From contig NZ_JAHBAG010000001.1 of assembly GCF_020510445.1 (NCBI RefSeq), forward strand, positions 410,501-474,500: 64,000 nt of DNA, read 5' to 3'. Origin of the DNA: Hydrogenophaga taeniospiralis. GTDB lineage: Bacteria; Pseudomonadota; Gammaproteobacteria; Burkholderiales; Burkholderiaceae_C. Made by a program: the position numbers and the translations under genes. A model generated the notes under the pieces. It searched no databases. It was given only the letters and a program-made list of their open reading frames with translations, and had not been told where the DNA came from. Of the stretch, positions 50,990-59,947 are shown in pieces (within the stretch, counting starts at the first letter, position 1; each line of letters opens with the position of its first letter).

Positions 50990-52383
50990 ACCGCGTGCGC
51001 TGGACCCGCTCCCTGCGTTTCCGCCTGCTCGCGGCCACGCTGGTGGCGCTGGCGCTGGCCCTGCTGCTCGCCGGCTGGGGGCTCGCGGGCCTGTTCCGCC
51101 AGCACGTGATGCGCCAGTTCGAGGCCAGCCTGACCCAGCAGCTCGACCAACTCACCGCGCGGCTGGAGTTCGACGCCGCCGGGCAACCGCTGATCGACCC
51201 GCGGACGCTGTCGGACCCGCGCTGGCACAAGCCGTATTCGGGGCTGTACTGGCAGATCGACCAGATGAGCACCAACGGCCAGGCGCGCAGCAGCGTGCTG
51301 CGCTCGCGCTCGCTGTGGGACACCCGGCTGGAACTGCACCCCGACGATCTGGCCGACGGCGCGCTGCACGCGCACGAAGGCACTGGGCCCCAAGGCGCGG
51401 CGGTGCTGATGCTGGAGCGCACGGTGCGCCCGGACGAGCAGCCCGAGGCGCGCTGGCGGCTGGTGGTGGCGGCCAACACGCAGGACAGCCTGCAGGCCGT
51501 GGCGCGCTTCAACGGCGTGCTCGCCACGTCCTTGCTGGTGCTGGGCCTGCTGCTGGTGCTGGCCGCGCTGGCGCAGGTGGCGGTGGGGCTGTCGCCGCTG
51601 CGCGCCCTGCAGCGCGCGCTGGCCCAGGTGCGCGAGGGGCAGGCGGCGCGGTTGCAGGGCCGCTTTCCGGCCGAGGTGCAGCCGCTGATCGACGATTTCA
51701 ACGGCGTGCTGGAGCGCAACGCCGAGGTGGTGGCGCGCGCGCGCACCCACGCCGGCAATCTGGCGCACGCCATCAAGACCCCGCTGGCGGTGCTGGGGCA
51801 AGCGGCCACGCAGTCGCTGCAGGCCAGCCCGGGCGACGCGGCGCTGGCGCGGCTGGTGCAGGAACAGGTGGCCACCGCGCGCCGCCACATCGACTGGCAC
51901 CTCGCACGCTCGCGCGCCGCGGCCGCGCAGCGCCTGCCCGGCCTGCGCACGCCGCTGGCGCCGGTGGCCGCCGGGCTGGTGCGCGTGATGCAGCGGGTGC
52001 ACGCCGCGCGCGGGCTGCGGATCGACACCACGGGCGTGCCCGACGCGCTGGCCTTCGCGGGCGAAGAGCAGGACCTGCAGGAGATGCTGGGCAACCTGCT
52101 CGACAACGCCTGCAAGTGGGCGCGCGCCACGGTGCGGATCAGCGCCACGGCCACGGCCGACGGGCTGTGCGTGGCGGTGGAAGACGACGGGCCGGGCATC
52201 GCCGAAGCCGCCCGCGCCGCGGTGCTCGCGCGTGGGGTTCGCATGGACGAAACCGTGCCCGGCTCCGGCCTGGGTCTGGCCATCGTGGACGAGCTGGCGC
52301 AGCTCTACGGCGGCCAGCTGCGGCTGCAGCCCTCCACGCTGGGCGGGCTGCGGGTGACGCTCAGCCTGCCGATGGCGGCTTGA
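50986..52383 (+). CDS. Membrane sensor histidine kinase (PhoQ-like H-box)
   Basis: A 465-residue kinase with two membrane helices (about 13-35 and 170-195), a periplasmic domain between them, a HAMP region and HisKA with NLAHAIKTPLAVLGQA (phospho-acceptor His near residue 259). The HATPase domain has LDNACKWARATVRI, EDDGPGI and GSGLGLAIVDELAQL. The AHAIKTPL H-box is typical of PhoQ-like kinases. Its tail overlaps the convergent eptA tail by 23 bp. It is coupled to the response regulator gene before it. Confidence 0.9.
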   Translation: MNRVRWTRSLRFRLLAATLVALALALLLAGWGLAGLFRQHVMRQFEASLTQQLDQLTARLEFDAAGQPLIDPRTLSDPRWHKPYSGLYWQIDQMSTNGQARSSVLRSRSLWDTRLELHPDDLADGALHAHEGTGPQGAAVLMLERTVRPDEQPEARWRLVVAANTQDSLQAVARFNGVLATSLLVLGLLLVLAALAQVAVGLSPLRALQRALAQVREGQAARLQGRFPAEVQPLIDDFNGVLERNAEVVARARTHAGNLAHAIKTPLAVLGQAATQSLQASPGDAALARLVQEQVATARRHIDWHLARSRAAAAQRLPGLRTPLAPVAAGLVRVMQRVHAARGLRIDTTGVPDALAFAGEEQDLQEMLGNLLDNACKWARATVRISATATADGLCVAVEDDGPGIAEAARAAVLARGVRMDETVPGSGLGLAIVDELAQLYGGQLRLQPSTLGGLRVTLSLPMAA

Positions 52384-54136
52384 CCTCGACGGCCTGCACG
52401 TGCGGCGCCACGCAGGGCGCCAGGGCGTCGAGCGTCGGCCGGTAGGCCTGGGTGTGCACGTCCATCAGGCCCAGCACCGAATGGAAGAAGTGGTCGTGCG
52501 AGATCGGGTCGGCGGCGTGGCCGCGCAGGCAGTCCAGCGACAGGCCTGAGCGCTCGCGCAGCCCCGGCGAGAGCCAGGCCACCATGGGCACATGGGTCTG
52601 CTGTTCGGGTGCGAAGCTGTAGGGCACGCCGTGCAGGTACAGGCCGTTTTCGCCCAGCGACTCGCCGTGGTCCGACAGGTAGATCAGGCCGGTGTCGTGG
52701 CGCCCGCTCCGGGCCTGGGTCTGCAGCCATTGCAGCGTCTGGTCCAGGAAGTGGTCGGTGTAGGCCACGGTGTTGTCGTAGGCGTTGATCAGTTGCTCCA
52801 CCGGGCAGTCCGAGAGCGTGTTGCTGCGGCACTCGGGCTGGAACGGTTTGTGGCTGGCGGGCGTGCGCTTGAAATACGCGGGGCCGTGGCTGCCCATCTG
52901 GTGCATCACCACCACCACGCCGCGCGCGCGGCGCAGCGGGTCGAGCGCGGCGATGCGTTCGTCCAGCCCCTGCAGCATCACGTCGTCGAAACACTCGCCG
53001 TCTTCGCACAGGCCGGGCACCTGGAGCGCCAGGGTGCTGGCGTGTGGCACGCGGTCACACACCCCCTTGCAGCCCGACTGGTTGTCCAGCCAGAGCACGG
53101 CCAGGCCCGCGCGCTGCAGCACGTCGAGCAGGTTTTCGTGCTCGGGAGTCTGGTCGCCACCCTGCTGGCGCGTGAGCGGTGAAAACAGGCAGGGCACGGA
53201 GACCTGGGTGTTGGTGCCGCAGGAATGCACCTGGCTGAAGTTCACCAGATCACCCTGGGCCTGCCAGCGCGCCAGCGCCGGGGTGGTGGGACGCGCGTAG
53301 CCGTCGAGCATGAAGTTGTCGGCGCGCGCGGTCTCGCCGACCACCAGCACCAGCAGGGGCGGGCGCGGCTGTTGCGCGTAGCTCGCGCCCAGGCGCGCGT
53401 CTTCGCCCACGGGCTGCAGCGCGTGCGCCTGCCGCGGCCACTGGTCGGCCGCGAGCCGGGTGGCGGCGTACACAGTGTTGAGCGGGTTGGCCATGTAGCG
53501 CAGCGCCTTCTGGTTGCGCATGAGCGAGGCCAGGTCCTGGTAGCTCAGCAGCGCCATCAGCAGCGCCAGCCCCAGGCCCGCCAGCGCGCCGGCGGTGTTG
53601 CGCGCGGTCTGTTGCCACGGGCCGCACGCGCGCAGCGGGCGCTGCCACAACCACCACAGCGGCGGCGCCGCCACCAGCAGCACGGTGGCGAGCAGTGACA
53701 GCGAGAGCAGGTCGCGCACCTCGCGCACGTCGGTCTGCACCACGTTGGCGAACATGGTCGGGTCGATCACGACGCCGTACTGCCACATGAAGTGGGTGTT
53801 GAAGGCCGCCACCAGCAGCAACCCGCTGGCCGCGGGCCGGAACAGGCGCGGCCAGGCCAGCAGCGACAGCAGCGCGGCGATGGCGCCGGTCAACAACAGC
53901 GCGAAGCTGGCGAACAGCCACACGCGATGCGCCGGGCCGCCCTCCATGCCGGCGATGCGCTGCCACAAGGGCAGATTGCCCGGCACGGCAAGCCAGAGCG
54001 CCAGCGGCCAGACCACAGCCGCCGGCCACCGGTCCGCCGGCGGAACGGACGTGTCCACGCCGCGCGCGCTCGGGCGGAAGCTGACAAAAAGAAGGGGCCG
54101 AGTGACCTGCATGGACAAGACCGAAAGCACCAGCAC
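52361..54136 (-). CDS. eptA: Phosphoethanolamine transferase EptA
   Basis: A 591-residue inner-membrane enzyme that adds phosphoethanolamine to lipid A, giving resistance to cationic peptides. Five helices occupy the first 170 residues. The periplasmic sulfatase-like domain has VVGETARADNFMLDGYARPT with the first metal ligand Glu, the nucleophile Thr in SCGTNTQVSVPC, paired cysteines (CKGVC, CEDGEC) and LSDHGESLGENG with the late metal ligands. The GTG at 54136 has an AAGG site 7 nt upstream; an ATG 24 bp downstream (MQVTRPLL) is the alternative. A PmrA-type box lies 31 bp before the start, and pmrB follows upstream on the same strand. Confidence 0.93.
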   Translation of the reverse strand: MLVLSVLSMQVTRPLLFVSFRPSARGVDTSVPPADRWPAAVVWPLALWLAVPGNLPLWQRIAGMEGGPAHRVWLFASFALLLTGAIAALLSLLAWPRLFRPAASGLLLVAAFNTHFMWQYGVVIDPTMFANVVQTDVREVRDLLSLSLLATVLLVAAPPLWWLWQRPLRACGPWQQTARNTAGALAGLGLALLMALLSYQDLASLMRNQKALRYMANPLNTVYAATRLAADQWPRQAHALQPVGEDARLGASYAQQPRPPLLVLVVGETARADNFMLDGYARPTTPALARWQAQGDLVNFSQVHSCGTNTQVSVPCLFSPLTRQQGGDQTPEHENLLDVLQRAGLAVLWLDNQSGCKGVCDRVPHASTLALQVPGLCEDGECFDDVMLQGLDERIAALDPLRRARGVVVVMHQMGSHGPAYFKRTPASHKPFQPECRSNTLSDCPVEQLINAYDNTVAYTDHFLDQTLQWLQTQARSGRHDTGLIYLSDHGESLGENGLYLHGVPYSFAPEQQTHVPMVAWLSPGLRERSGLSLDCLRGHAADPISHDHFFHSVLGLMDVHTQAYRPTLDALAPCVAPHVQAVEVKPPSAG

Positions 54137-54166
54137 ATGCTGGCCTTGCCATGTTGGAGGGGCGAA

Positions 54167-54183
54167 ATTAAGCCCACCTTATC
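54167..54183. promoter_or_regulatory. PmrA-type box upstream of eptA
   Basis: On the reverse strand GATAAG-N5-CTTAAT, a degenerate version of the direct repeat CTTAAG-N5-CTTAAG. It starts 31 bp before the eptA start codon. Spacing equals the two better boxes at 56393 and 61559. Confidence 0.55.
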
Positions 54184-54228
54184 GAGCGCGGCGCCGCCCT
54201 TTCACCGCAGCGCGGCGGGGGTGTTTCC

Positions 54229-55614
54229 CTACCTTTTCCAGCGCAGGGTAAAGCGCGTGGTCATGGGTGACTGGCCCGCATCGCGCTCGAAACCCGCGCC
54301 CATCTGTTCGGCGATGCGCTCGACCAGGCGCAGGCCCAGCCCCAGGCCGGAGGTGTCCGCGGGCGCCAGTCGGGCACCACCGGGCGGGCTGGTGTCCAGC
54401 GGTGGCGGGCCGCCGCGCTGGCCGTCGTCGCTGACCGAAACCCCCACCGCCTGCGGCGTTTGCCAGACCTCGACACACACCTGGGTGCCGCGCGGGGTGT
54501 GGCGCAGGGCGTTTTCGATCAGGTTGCGCAAGGCCAGCTCCAGCAGCATGGGCGGCACCACGACTTCCACCGCGGTCGCGGGCTGCACCAGCGACAGCTC
54601 GTGGTCGGTCTCGTAGCCCAGCTGCGCGTGGCGGGAGATCAGGTCGCTGGCGACGGCGCCCAGGGCCACGCTTTGCGCCACGACGCCGCCCGGGCCGTCG
54701 GCGCCGGTGCGTTGCGCCCGGGCCAGGTCCAGCAGCTGGGACAGGATGCGCCCGGCGCGCAGGGCCTCCTGCTCCAGCTGGGCCAGTTGCTCGCGCGAGG
54801 CGCCGTGCTGGGCCGCGCTGGCCTGCAGCGCGATGGCCGACAGTGGGGTGCGCAGCTCGTGGGCCACGTCGGAGGCGAACTCGCGCTCGCGCTGGGCGCG
54901 GGTCTGCAGCGTGTCCACCAGGGTGTTGATCGCCGCCACGGTGCTGAAGAACTCGCGGAAGCGGTGCTGCGTGTCCAGCCGCTGGCCGGCAAAACCGTCC
55001 AGCGCCTCGACCTCGCTGGAGAGGCGGTCGAGCGGGCGCAGGCCGCGCCGGATGGTCCACCACAGCACCAGGGCCACCAGCGGCAGCACCAGGATCGCGG
55101 GCTGCGCCACGTGTTTGGCGATGTCCTTGCCGAGCTCGAAGCGCTTGTCCATGTCCATCAGCGCCAGCACGCGGCGCTGGCGCCCGCCCACGTTGAGCTG
55201 CACACCGTAGGAGCGCCATTCCCCCACGCCGTGTTCGGTCTGGAGCGTCACGGTGGAAAACCCGTGCAAGGGCAAACGGCTCAGGTTCAGGCCCGGCGCC
55301 ATGCGGTGGGTGTCGGCCACCAGGCGGCCGTTCTCCCAGGCCAGCACGGCCACGTCCTGCATGTACTCGTGATCCACCCCGGCCGATTCGGGGATGCTGT
55401 TGCGGGTGGTCCCGGTGGGCGCCGCTTCGAGCCACAAGCGGGCCATCGCCACCAGTTGCCCGTCCGAGAACTTGCGGGTTTCGCGAAACCCGGTGGCCGC
55501 GGCCACGGCGATCAGCGTGAGCCACACCACCAGCAGGGCGCCCAGCGTCCAGCTCAGGATGTAGCGGCGCAGCACGGGCTGGCGCGCGGGCCGTGGCGTC
55601 GAGGCGAGGTTCAC
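54229..55614 (-). CDS. pmrB: PmrB-type sensor histidine kinase
   Basis: A 461-residue membrane kinase (QseC/PmrB class). Helix 1 is WTLGALLVVWLTLIAVAAATG, then comes a periplasmic domain of about 125 residues, helix 2 (AILVLPLVALVLWWTI), and HisKA with FASDVAHELRTPLSAIALQA (phospho-acceptor His near residue 255). The HATPase domain has LIENALRHTPRGT and GLGLGLRLVERIAEQ. The start is a GTG overlapping the pmrA stop (GTGA), so kinase synthesis is coupled to the regulator. I name it PmrB from its partner's predicted boxes, eptA next to it and the lipid A genes opposite. The iron-binding ExxE motif of Salmonella PmrB was not found. Confidence 0.82.
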   Translation of the reverse strand: MNLASTPRPARQPVLRRYILSWTLGALLVVWLTLIAVAAATGFRETRKFSDGQLVAMARLWLEAAPTGTTRNSIPESAGVDHEYMQDVAVLAWENGRLVADTHRMAPGLNLSRLPLHGFSTVTLQTEHGVGEWRSYGVQLNVGGRQRRVLALMDMDKRFELGKDIAKHVAQPAILVLPLVALVLWWTIRRGLRPLDRLSSEVEALDGFAGQRLDTQHRFREFFSTVAAINTLVDTLQTRAQREREFASDVAHELRTPLSAIALQASAAQHGASREQLAQLEQEALRAGRILSQLLDLARAQRTGADGPGGVVAQSVALGAVASDLISRHAQLGYETDHELSLVQPATAVEVVVPPMLLELALRNLIENALRHTPRGTQVCVEVWQTPQAVGVSVSDDGQRGGPPPLDTSPPGGARLAPADTSGLGLGLRLVERIAEQMGAGFERDAGQSPMTTRFTLRWKR

Positions 55615-56339
55615 GCCGCGTCCGCCTTGCCCGGCGCCGGGGGGGCGTCCTCGCGCGGGATGAAGTAGCCCACGCCGCGCACGGTCTTGATCAGCGCGTC
55701 GCCCAGCTTGCGGCGCAGGTGGTGCACGTGCACCTCGATCGCGTTGCTCTCCAGCGATTCGCCAAAGCCGTACAGCGCCGACTCCAGCCGCGATTTTGAA
55801 AGGACCTGCGGGCGCGCCTGCAGCAGGGTGAGCAGCAGCGCGAACTCGCGCCCGCCCAGGGCCACCGGCTGGCCCGCGCGTTCGACGGTGCGGTTGGCCG
55901 GGTCGAGCACCAGGTCGCCGTGCTCGATCACCGGCTTGCTGCGCCCGCTGGCGCGGCGCAGCATGGCGCGCAGCCGGGCCAGCAGCTCGTTGGCGTCGAA
56001 GGGTTTGACGATGTAGTCGTCGGCGCCGCTGTCCAGCCCGCTGATGCGGTCGCTCACGCCGTCGCGCGCGGTCATGATCAGCACCGGCATGTCGCTGTGG
56101 GGCAGGGCGTCGTGTCCGGCGGCGGGTTCGCGCTGGCGGCGCAGGCGCGCGAGCAGGTCCAGCCCGTCGCCATCGGGCAGGCCCAGGTCGAGCAGCATGA
56201 CGTCGAACGGCTCCACCGAGAGCGCCGCCCAGGCCGCGTCCAGGGTCTGGCACACGTCCACCGCGTAACCGGCCTGGCGCAGCGACACGGTCAGGCCGCT
56301 GGCGATGCCGGTATCGTCTTCCACCACAAGTGCGCGCAT
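55611..56339 (-). CDS. pmrA: PmrA-type OmpR response regulator
   Basis: A 242-residue OmpR-family regulator. The receiver has LVVEDDTGIASGL, phospho-acceptor Asp in VMLLDLGLPDGDG and Lys in DDYIVKPFD. The output domain reads QPVALGGREFALLLTLLQAR, then SNAIEVHVHHLRRKLG, and the KTVRGVGYFIP end is typical of PmrA/QseB. It is upstream of and overlapping pmrB, and divergent from a PAP2 phosphatase gene with a PmrA-type box between them. Three such boxes in the region define its likely targets. A short insert (EPAAGHDALPHSD) lengthens the receiver loop. Confidence 0.85.
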   Translation of the reverse strand: MRALVVEDDTGIASGLTVSLRQAGYAVDVCQTLDAAWAALSVEPFDVMLLDLGLPDGDGLDLLARLRRQREPAAGHDALPHSDMPVLIMTARDGVSDRISGLDSGADDYIVKPFDANELLARLRAMLRRASGRSKPVIEHGDLVLDPANRTVERAGQPVALGGREFALLLTLLQARPQVLSKSRLESALYGFGESLESNAIEVHVHHLRRKLGDALIKTVRGVGYFIPREDAPPAPGKADAA

Positions 56340-56392
56340 GTCATGAGAGGGCTCTGGGCCCCGGTGAAAAAGAAACCATTATCCGAAGCGCG

Positions 56393-56409
56393 CTTAAGCA
56401 CCCCTTAAA
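56393..56409. promoter_or_regulatory. PmrA-type box between pmrA and the PAP2 gene
   Basis: CTTAAG-CACCC-CTTAAA, a direct repeat with the 6-5-6 spacing of PmrA boxes. It ends 24 bp before the PAP2 start and 53 bp upstream of pmrA, so it could serve both genes. Confidence 0.72.
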
Positions 56410-56433
56410 GCGGCCCACCGATGATGGTGCCCC

Positions 56434-57192
56434 ATGCACGCCCCGACCCACAACCCCACCCTGGCGGCGGTTCCGCCGACCCACACCCGCCTGCTCCAGG
56501 CCTGGGCCACCTTGCTGGTGCTGACCCTGTGGTGGGATTTCTCGGGCGCCGACCTCGCCATCATGCAGGCCATCGGCCACCCCGACGGGTTTGCCTGGCG
56601 CCACCACTGGCTGCTGGAGGCGGTGTTGCACGACGGCCTGCGCCGCGTGGCGTTCGGTTTTTTGGCGCTGCTCGGGCTCTGGGCGCTCTGGCCCGCCGGG
56701 CCAGGGGGCATCTGGCCAGGAGTGGCGCGGCGCGAGCGGGGGGTGGTGGTGCTGCTGGTGCTGCTGTCGCTGCTGGCGGTGAACCTGGTGAAATCCAGCA
56801 GCCGCACCAGTTGCCCCTGGGAGCTGCAGCTGTTCGGCGGCCAGGCCAGCTATGTGTCTCACTGGAACCTCTGGGCCGGGGACGGCGGCGGTGGCCGCTG
56901 CTTCCCGGGTGGCCACGCCTCCAGCGCCTTCGCCTTCCTGGCGCTGTGCCTGCCCTGGCTGGCACCGCCGCACACCACGGCCCGCTCGGCACGGCGGGGC
57001 TGGGGCGTGCTGGCCGCCGTGCTGCTGGTGGGGCTGGTGGCGGGCGCCACACAAACCCTGCGCGGGGCCCACCACCCCAGCCACACGCTGTGGACGCTGC
57101 TGATCTGCGCTGGCGTCAGCCTGGCGGGCTGGCACGCGGCACGGCCCTGGATGGCGGCGGGCCGGCGTCAGACGGTGGGGCCGTCGCCGTAG
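56434..57192 (+). CDS. PAP2-family phosphatase, lipid A phosphatase candidate
   Basis: A 252-residue membrane protein with about six helices and PAP2 motifs: LVKSSSRTSCPW (KxxxxxxRP-like, here ending CPW), GRCFPGGHASSAFAF (PSGH-like) and TLRGAHHPSHTLW (SRxxxxxHxxxD-like, with the last acid replaced). The motif form RTSCPW and CFPGGHASS is the one of the LpxT/PgpB-related group in PmrA-controlled loci. It may act on a lipid A phosphate or on a lipid-linked donor after transfer. The PmrA-type box ends 24 bp before the ATG. Its 3' end overlaps the convergent epimerase by 25 bp. Confidence 0.83.
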   Translation: MHAPTHNPTLAAVPPTHTRLLQAWATLLVLTLWWDFSGADLAIMQAIGHPDGFAWRHHWLLEAVLHDGLRRVAFGFLALLGLWALWPAGPGGIWPGVARRERGVVVLLVLLSLLAVNLVKSSSRTSCPWELQLFGGQASYVSHWNLWAGDGGGGRCFPGGHASSAFAFLALCLPWLAPPHTTARSARRGWGVLAAVLLVGLVAGATQTLRGAHHPSHTLWTLLICAGVSLAGWHAARPWMAAGRRQTVGPSP

Positions 57193-58181
57193 TAGCCGCG
57201 GTACCAGTCCACGAAACGCTGCACGCCCAGCTGCAGTTCGGTGTGGGGCCGCACGCCGAAACCCTGTTCGAGCGCGGTGGTGTCGGCCCAGGTTTCGGGC
57301 ACGTCGCCCTGCTGCATGGGCAGGAAACGCTTGATGGCCTCGATGCCGGTGGCCTTTTCGATGCAGCCGATGAAGTCCAGCAGGCTCACCGGCGCGCTGT
57401 TGCCCACGTTGAGCACGCGGTGCGCCGCCGCGCCCGCGCTGGCCACCGGGGGCACGGCCATCACCTGGACCACCGCGTCGATCACGTCGTCCACATAGGT
57501 GAAGTCGCGGCGCATCTGGCCGTTGTTGTAGACGTCGATCGGCTGGTGCGCCAGGATGGCGCGCACGAACTTGAAGATCGCCATGTCGGGCCGGCCCCAG
57601 GGGCCGTACACCGTGAACAGCCGCAGCGCCGTGGCCGGGATCTGGTAGAGGTGGCTGTAGCTGTAGGCCATCAGCTCGTTGGCCTTCTTGCTCGCGGCGT
57701 AGAGCGAGATCGGCTGGTCGGTGACCTGGTCTTCGCGCAGCGGCATCTGGCGCGAGGCGCCGTAGATCGAGCTCGACGAGGCGTAGACCAGGTGCGGCAC
57801 GGCGCTGTGGCGGCAGCCTTCGAGCACGGTGAGCATGCCGGCCAGGTTGCTGTCCAGGTAGGCCATGGGGTGGTCCACCGAGTAGCGCACGCCGGCCTGG
57901 GCCGCCAGGTGCACCACGCGCTCGAAGCGGTGCGTGGCAAACAGCCGGGCCATGGCGTCGCGGTCGGCCAGGTCCAGCGCGTGGAACACAAAGCCCGGCC
58001 GGGCCTGCAGCTGCCGCAGGCGGGCCTGCTTCAGGCTGGGTTCGTAGTAGGCGTTCAGGTTGTCCAGACCGTGCACCTGCAGCCCCAGGCCCAGCAGGCG
58101 CTGGCTCAGGTGAAAGCCGATGAAACCGGCGGCACCGGTGACGAGCACGGGGCCAACGGCGTGGGAGGTCAAAGCGGTCAT
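57168..58181 (-). CDS. NAD-dependent UDP-uronate epimerase (UDP-GlcA 4-epimerase-like)
   Basis: A 337-residue extended SDR. The NAD motif is VLVTGAAGFIGFHLSQRLLG, followed by GLDNLNAYYEPSLKQARL. The active site has SSSSIYGASRQMPLRED and YAASKKANELMAYSYSHLY, and the substrate loop reads FTVYGPWGRPDMAIFKFVRA with MRRDFTYVDDVIDAV. This set, especially GPWGRPDM and NLNAYY, is that of UDP-glucuronate 4-epimerases (CapI type), which make UDP-galacturonate. UDP-glucose 4-epimerase is less likely. It overlaps the GT39 gene by 4 bp and is last in the GT2-TVP38-GT39-epimerase operon. Confidence 0.88.
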   Translation of the reverse strand: MTALTSHAVGPVLVTGAAGFIGFHLSQRLLGLGLQVHGLDNLNAYYEPSLKQARLRQLQARPGFVFHALDLADRDAMARLFATHRFERVVHLAAQAGVRYSVDHPMAYLDSNLAGMLTVLEGCRHSAVPHLVYASSSSIYGASRQMPLREDQVTDQPISLYAASKKANELMAYSYSHLYQIPATALRLFTVYGPWGRPDMAIFKFVRAILAHQPIDVYNNGQMRRDFTYVDDVIDAVVQVMAVPPVASAGAAAHRVLNVGNSAPVSLLDFIGCIEKATGIEAIKRFLPMQQGDVPETWADTTALEQGFGVRPHTELQLGVQRFVDWYRGYYGDGPTV

Positions 58182-59947
58182 GGCAGGACCCCGCGCGTCA
58201 CGGGGCGGTAGACGAAACGTTGGGCCTTGCGCGGGCTGCCACAGGCGCTCGCCAGGGTGTCGGGCCCGAGCAGCACCCATTCTCGGCGGTGCGCCTCGCC
58301 CAGCGAGACGGCACGGGTCACGTCGAAACAGCCCAGCTCGGCGTCGGTGGGCACGAGCAGGTGGCGCTGGGGCGCCTCGCGCATCCAGATCCAGGCGTTT
58401 TTCTCCTGCTCCGCCAGCGGCGCCAGGTAGCTGAAGTGGGTCAGCGGACGCTCGGCGAAGAGCAGGAACTGCTCCTTGAAATAGAGCAGGCCCAGCTCGG
58501 CATTGGCGGGCAGCCGCTGCTCGACCTGCTGCATCAGGCGCTGCGGGGTGCGGTACGGGTCCACCAGCGGCCAGACCAGCAGCGAGACGAACAGCCAGAC
58601 CGCCAGGCTGCTGGCCGCCAGCCGCACGAACAGGTCGGCGCGGCGCAGCCACAGCAGCAGGGCCAGCCACGCCAGCCCGAGCCCGATCAGCGGGTAGGCC
58701 GCCGCGCCGAGCAGCTCACCATAGTCCTGCAGCCGCGCCGGCAGGCGGTGCGGCGCCAGCAGCAGGGCCAGGCCCAGGCCGGCGAGCAGCACGGCCAGCG
58801 CCATCAGCAGCCCCTGCAGGACGGTGCCGATCTTCAAGGCCAGCGCGCGTTCGCGCACCCGCCCCCACAGCACCGCCACCACCAGCGACAACATGGGCAG
58901 CGCCGGCAAGATGTAGACCTCACGTTTGCCCGAGCTGAGCGAGAAGAACAGCAGCACCAGCCCGACCCAGGCCAGCAGCACGCGCAGCTTCGGGTCCTCC
59001 CGCAGCAGGCCCGCCAGCGGCCGCCAGAACACCAGCATCAGCAGCGGCAGCGGGAACCACACGGTCGGAATCGCCTGGGAGAAGAAATAGTGCCAGGGCT
59101 TGACGTGGTGCCAGGCGTTCACGAAACGTTCGCCGGTCTGGCGGAACAGCAGGTCGTTGCGGTAGACCACCATGGTGTCGGTGCCGACGCTGTGCACCTG
59201 CCAGAGCATCGGCCCCAGCCAGAGCGCGATCACCGCGAGCATCACCGGCAAGCCCAGCAGCAGCCTCCAGCTCCAGCACGCACCACGGAACCGGCTTTGC
59301 CGGGCCGCAGGTGCGGTCCCCTCGGGGGGAAGACGCGGAGCGGCGCAGGGAGGGGCATGGCTCCACAGCGCCAGCGGCAGCAGCATCAGCAGCGGCAGGA
59401 AGCCGACACCCTTGGTCATGATGCCCAGGCCCATGGCCACCCAGCTCAGGAAGTACCAGCGCCAGTGCGGCCCGGTCAGGAAATGGCGCAGCAGGCCATA
59501 ACAGCCCAGCGTGATCCAGAACGTGACCAGCGCGTCCATCTGCGCGGCCTTGCCCTGCAGCAGGAACTGCGGCGTGAAGACCAGCACCAGCACGGCGAAC
59601 AGGGCGGTTGGCGCATTCCACAGGCGCCGGCCCAGGTCGTGCACCAGCCACAGGGTGCCGATCGAGGCCAGCGCGCTGGGCAGCAGGAACGACAGCTTGA
59701 GGTCACCCAGCAGCCCGTAGCACAAGGCGCTGAACCAGATGAACACCGGCGGTTTGTCCGGGTAGTACTCGCCGCCCCGGGTGGGAAACAGCCACTGGCC
59801 GCCCTCGACCATCTCGCGGGCGATCTGGGCGAAGCGGGGCTCGTCGGCCGGCCAGGGGTAGCGCAGGCCGATGCCGGCCAGCAACACGAGGGCCGTGGCC
59901 GCCAGCCAGAACAGCGTCTGGCGGCGCACGGTGGCGTCAGAGGTCAT
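58178..59947 (-). CDS. GT39/ArnT-like lipid-linked sugar transferase with a repeat-encoded insert
   Basis: A 589-residue membrane glycosyltransferase of the ArnT/PMT family with about twelve helices. The first periplasmic loop has RYPWPADEPRFAQIAREMVE, holding the Asp-Glu pair that is catalytic in this family, then GGQWLFPTRGGEYYPDKPPV. Members take a sugar from a polyprenyl phosphate and put it on lipid A or core. Residues about 196-221, read from SHAPPCAAPRLPPEG onward, are encoded by a copy of the dispersed repeat inserted in frame between two helices. The protein stays open across it, but function may be affected. It overlaps the TVP38 gene by 11 bp and the epimerase by 4 bp. Confidence 0.87.
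   Translation of the reverse strand: MTSDATVRRQTLFWLAATALVLLAGIGLRYPWPADEPRFAQIAREMVEGGQWLFPTRGGEYYPDKPPVFIWFSALCYGLLGDLKLSFLLPSALASIGTLWLVHDLGRRLWNAPTALFAVLVLVFTPQFLLQGKAAQMDALVTFWITLGCYGLLRHFLTGPHWRWYFLSWVAMGLGIMTKGVGFLPLLMLLPLALWSHAPPCAAPRLPPEGTAPAARQSRFRGACWSWRLLLGLPVMLAVIALWLGPMLWQVHSVGTDTMVVYRNDLLFRQTGERFVNAWHHVKPWHYFFSQAIPTVWFPLPLLMLVFWRPLAGLLREDPKLRVLLAWVGLVLLFFSLSSGKREVYILPALPMLSLVVAVLWGRVRERALALKIGTVLQGLLMALAVLLAGLGLALLLAPHRLPARLQDYGELLGAAAYPLIGLGLAWLALLLWLRRADLFVRLAASSLAVWLFVSLLVWPLVDPYRTPQRLMQQVEQRLPANAELGLLYFKEQFLLFAERPLTHFSYLAPLAEQEKNAWIWMREAPQRHLLVPTDAELGCFDVTRAVSLGEAHRREWVLLGPDTLASACGSPRKAQRFVYRPVTRGVLP
59276..59360. repeat. Dispersed GC-rich repeat, copy 6, inside the GT39 coding frame
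   Basis: The segment contains CCGGCTTTGCCGGGCCGC, CCCCTCGGGGGGAAG and CGCGGAGCGGCGCAGGG, the same parts as the intergenic copies. Here it lies wholly within the GT39 gene and adds about 26-28 codons without a frame shift or stop. Confidence 0.78.
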
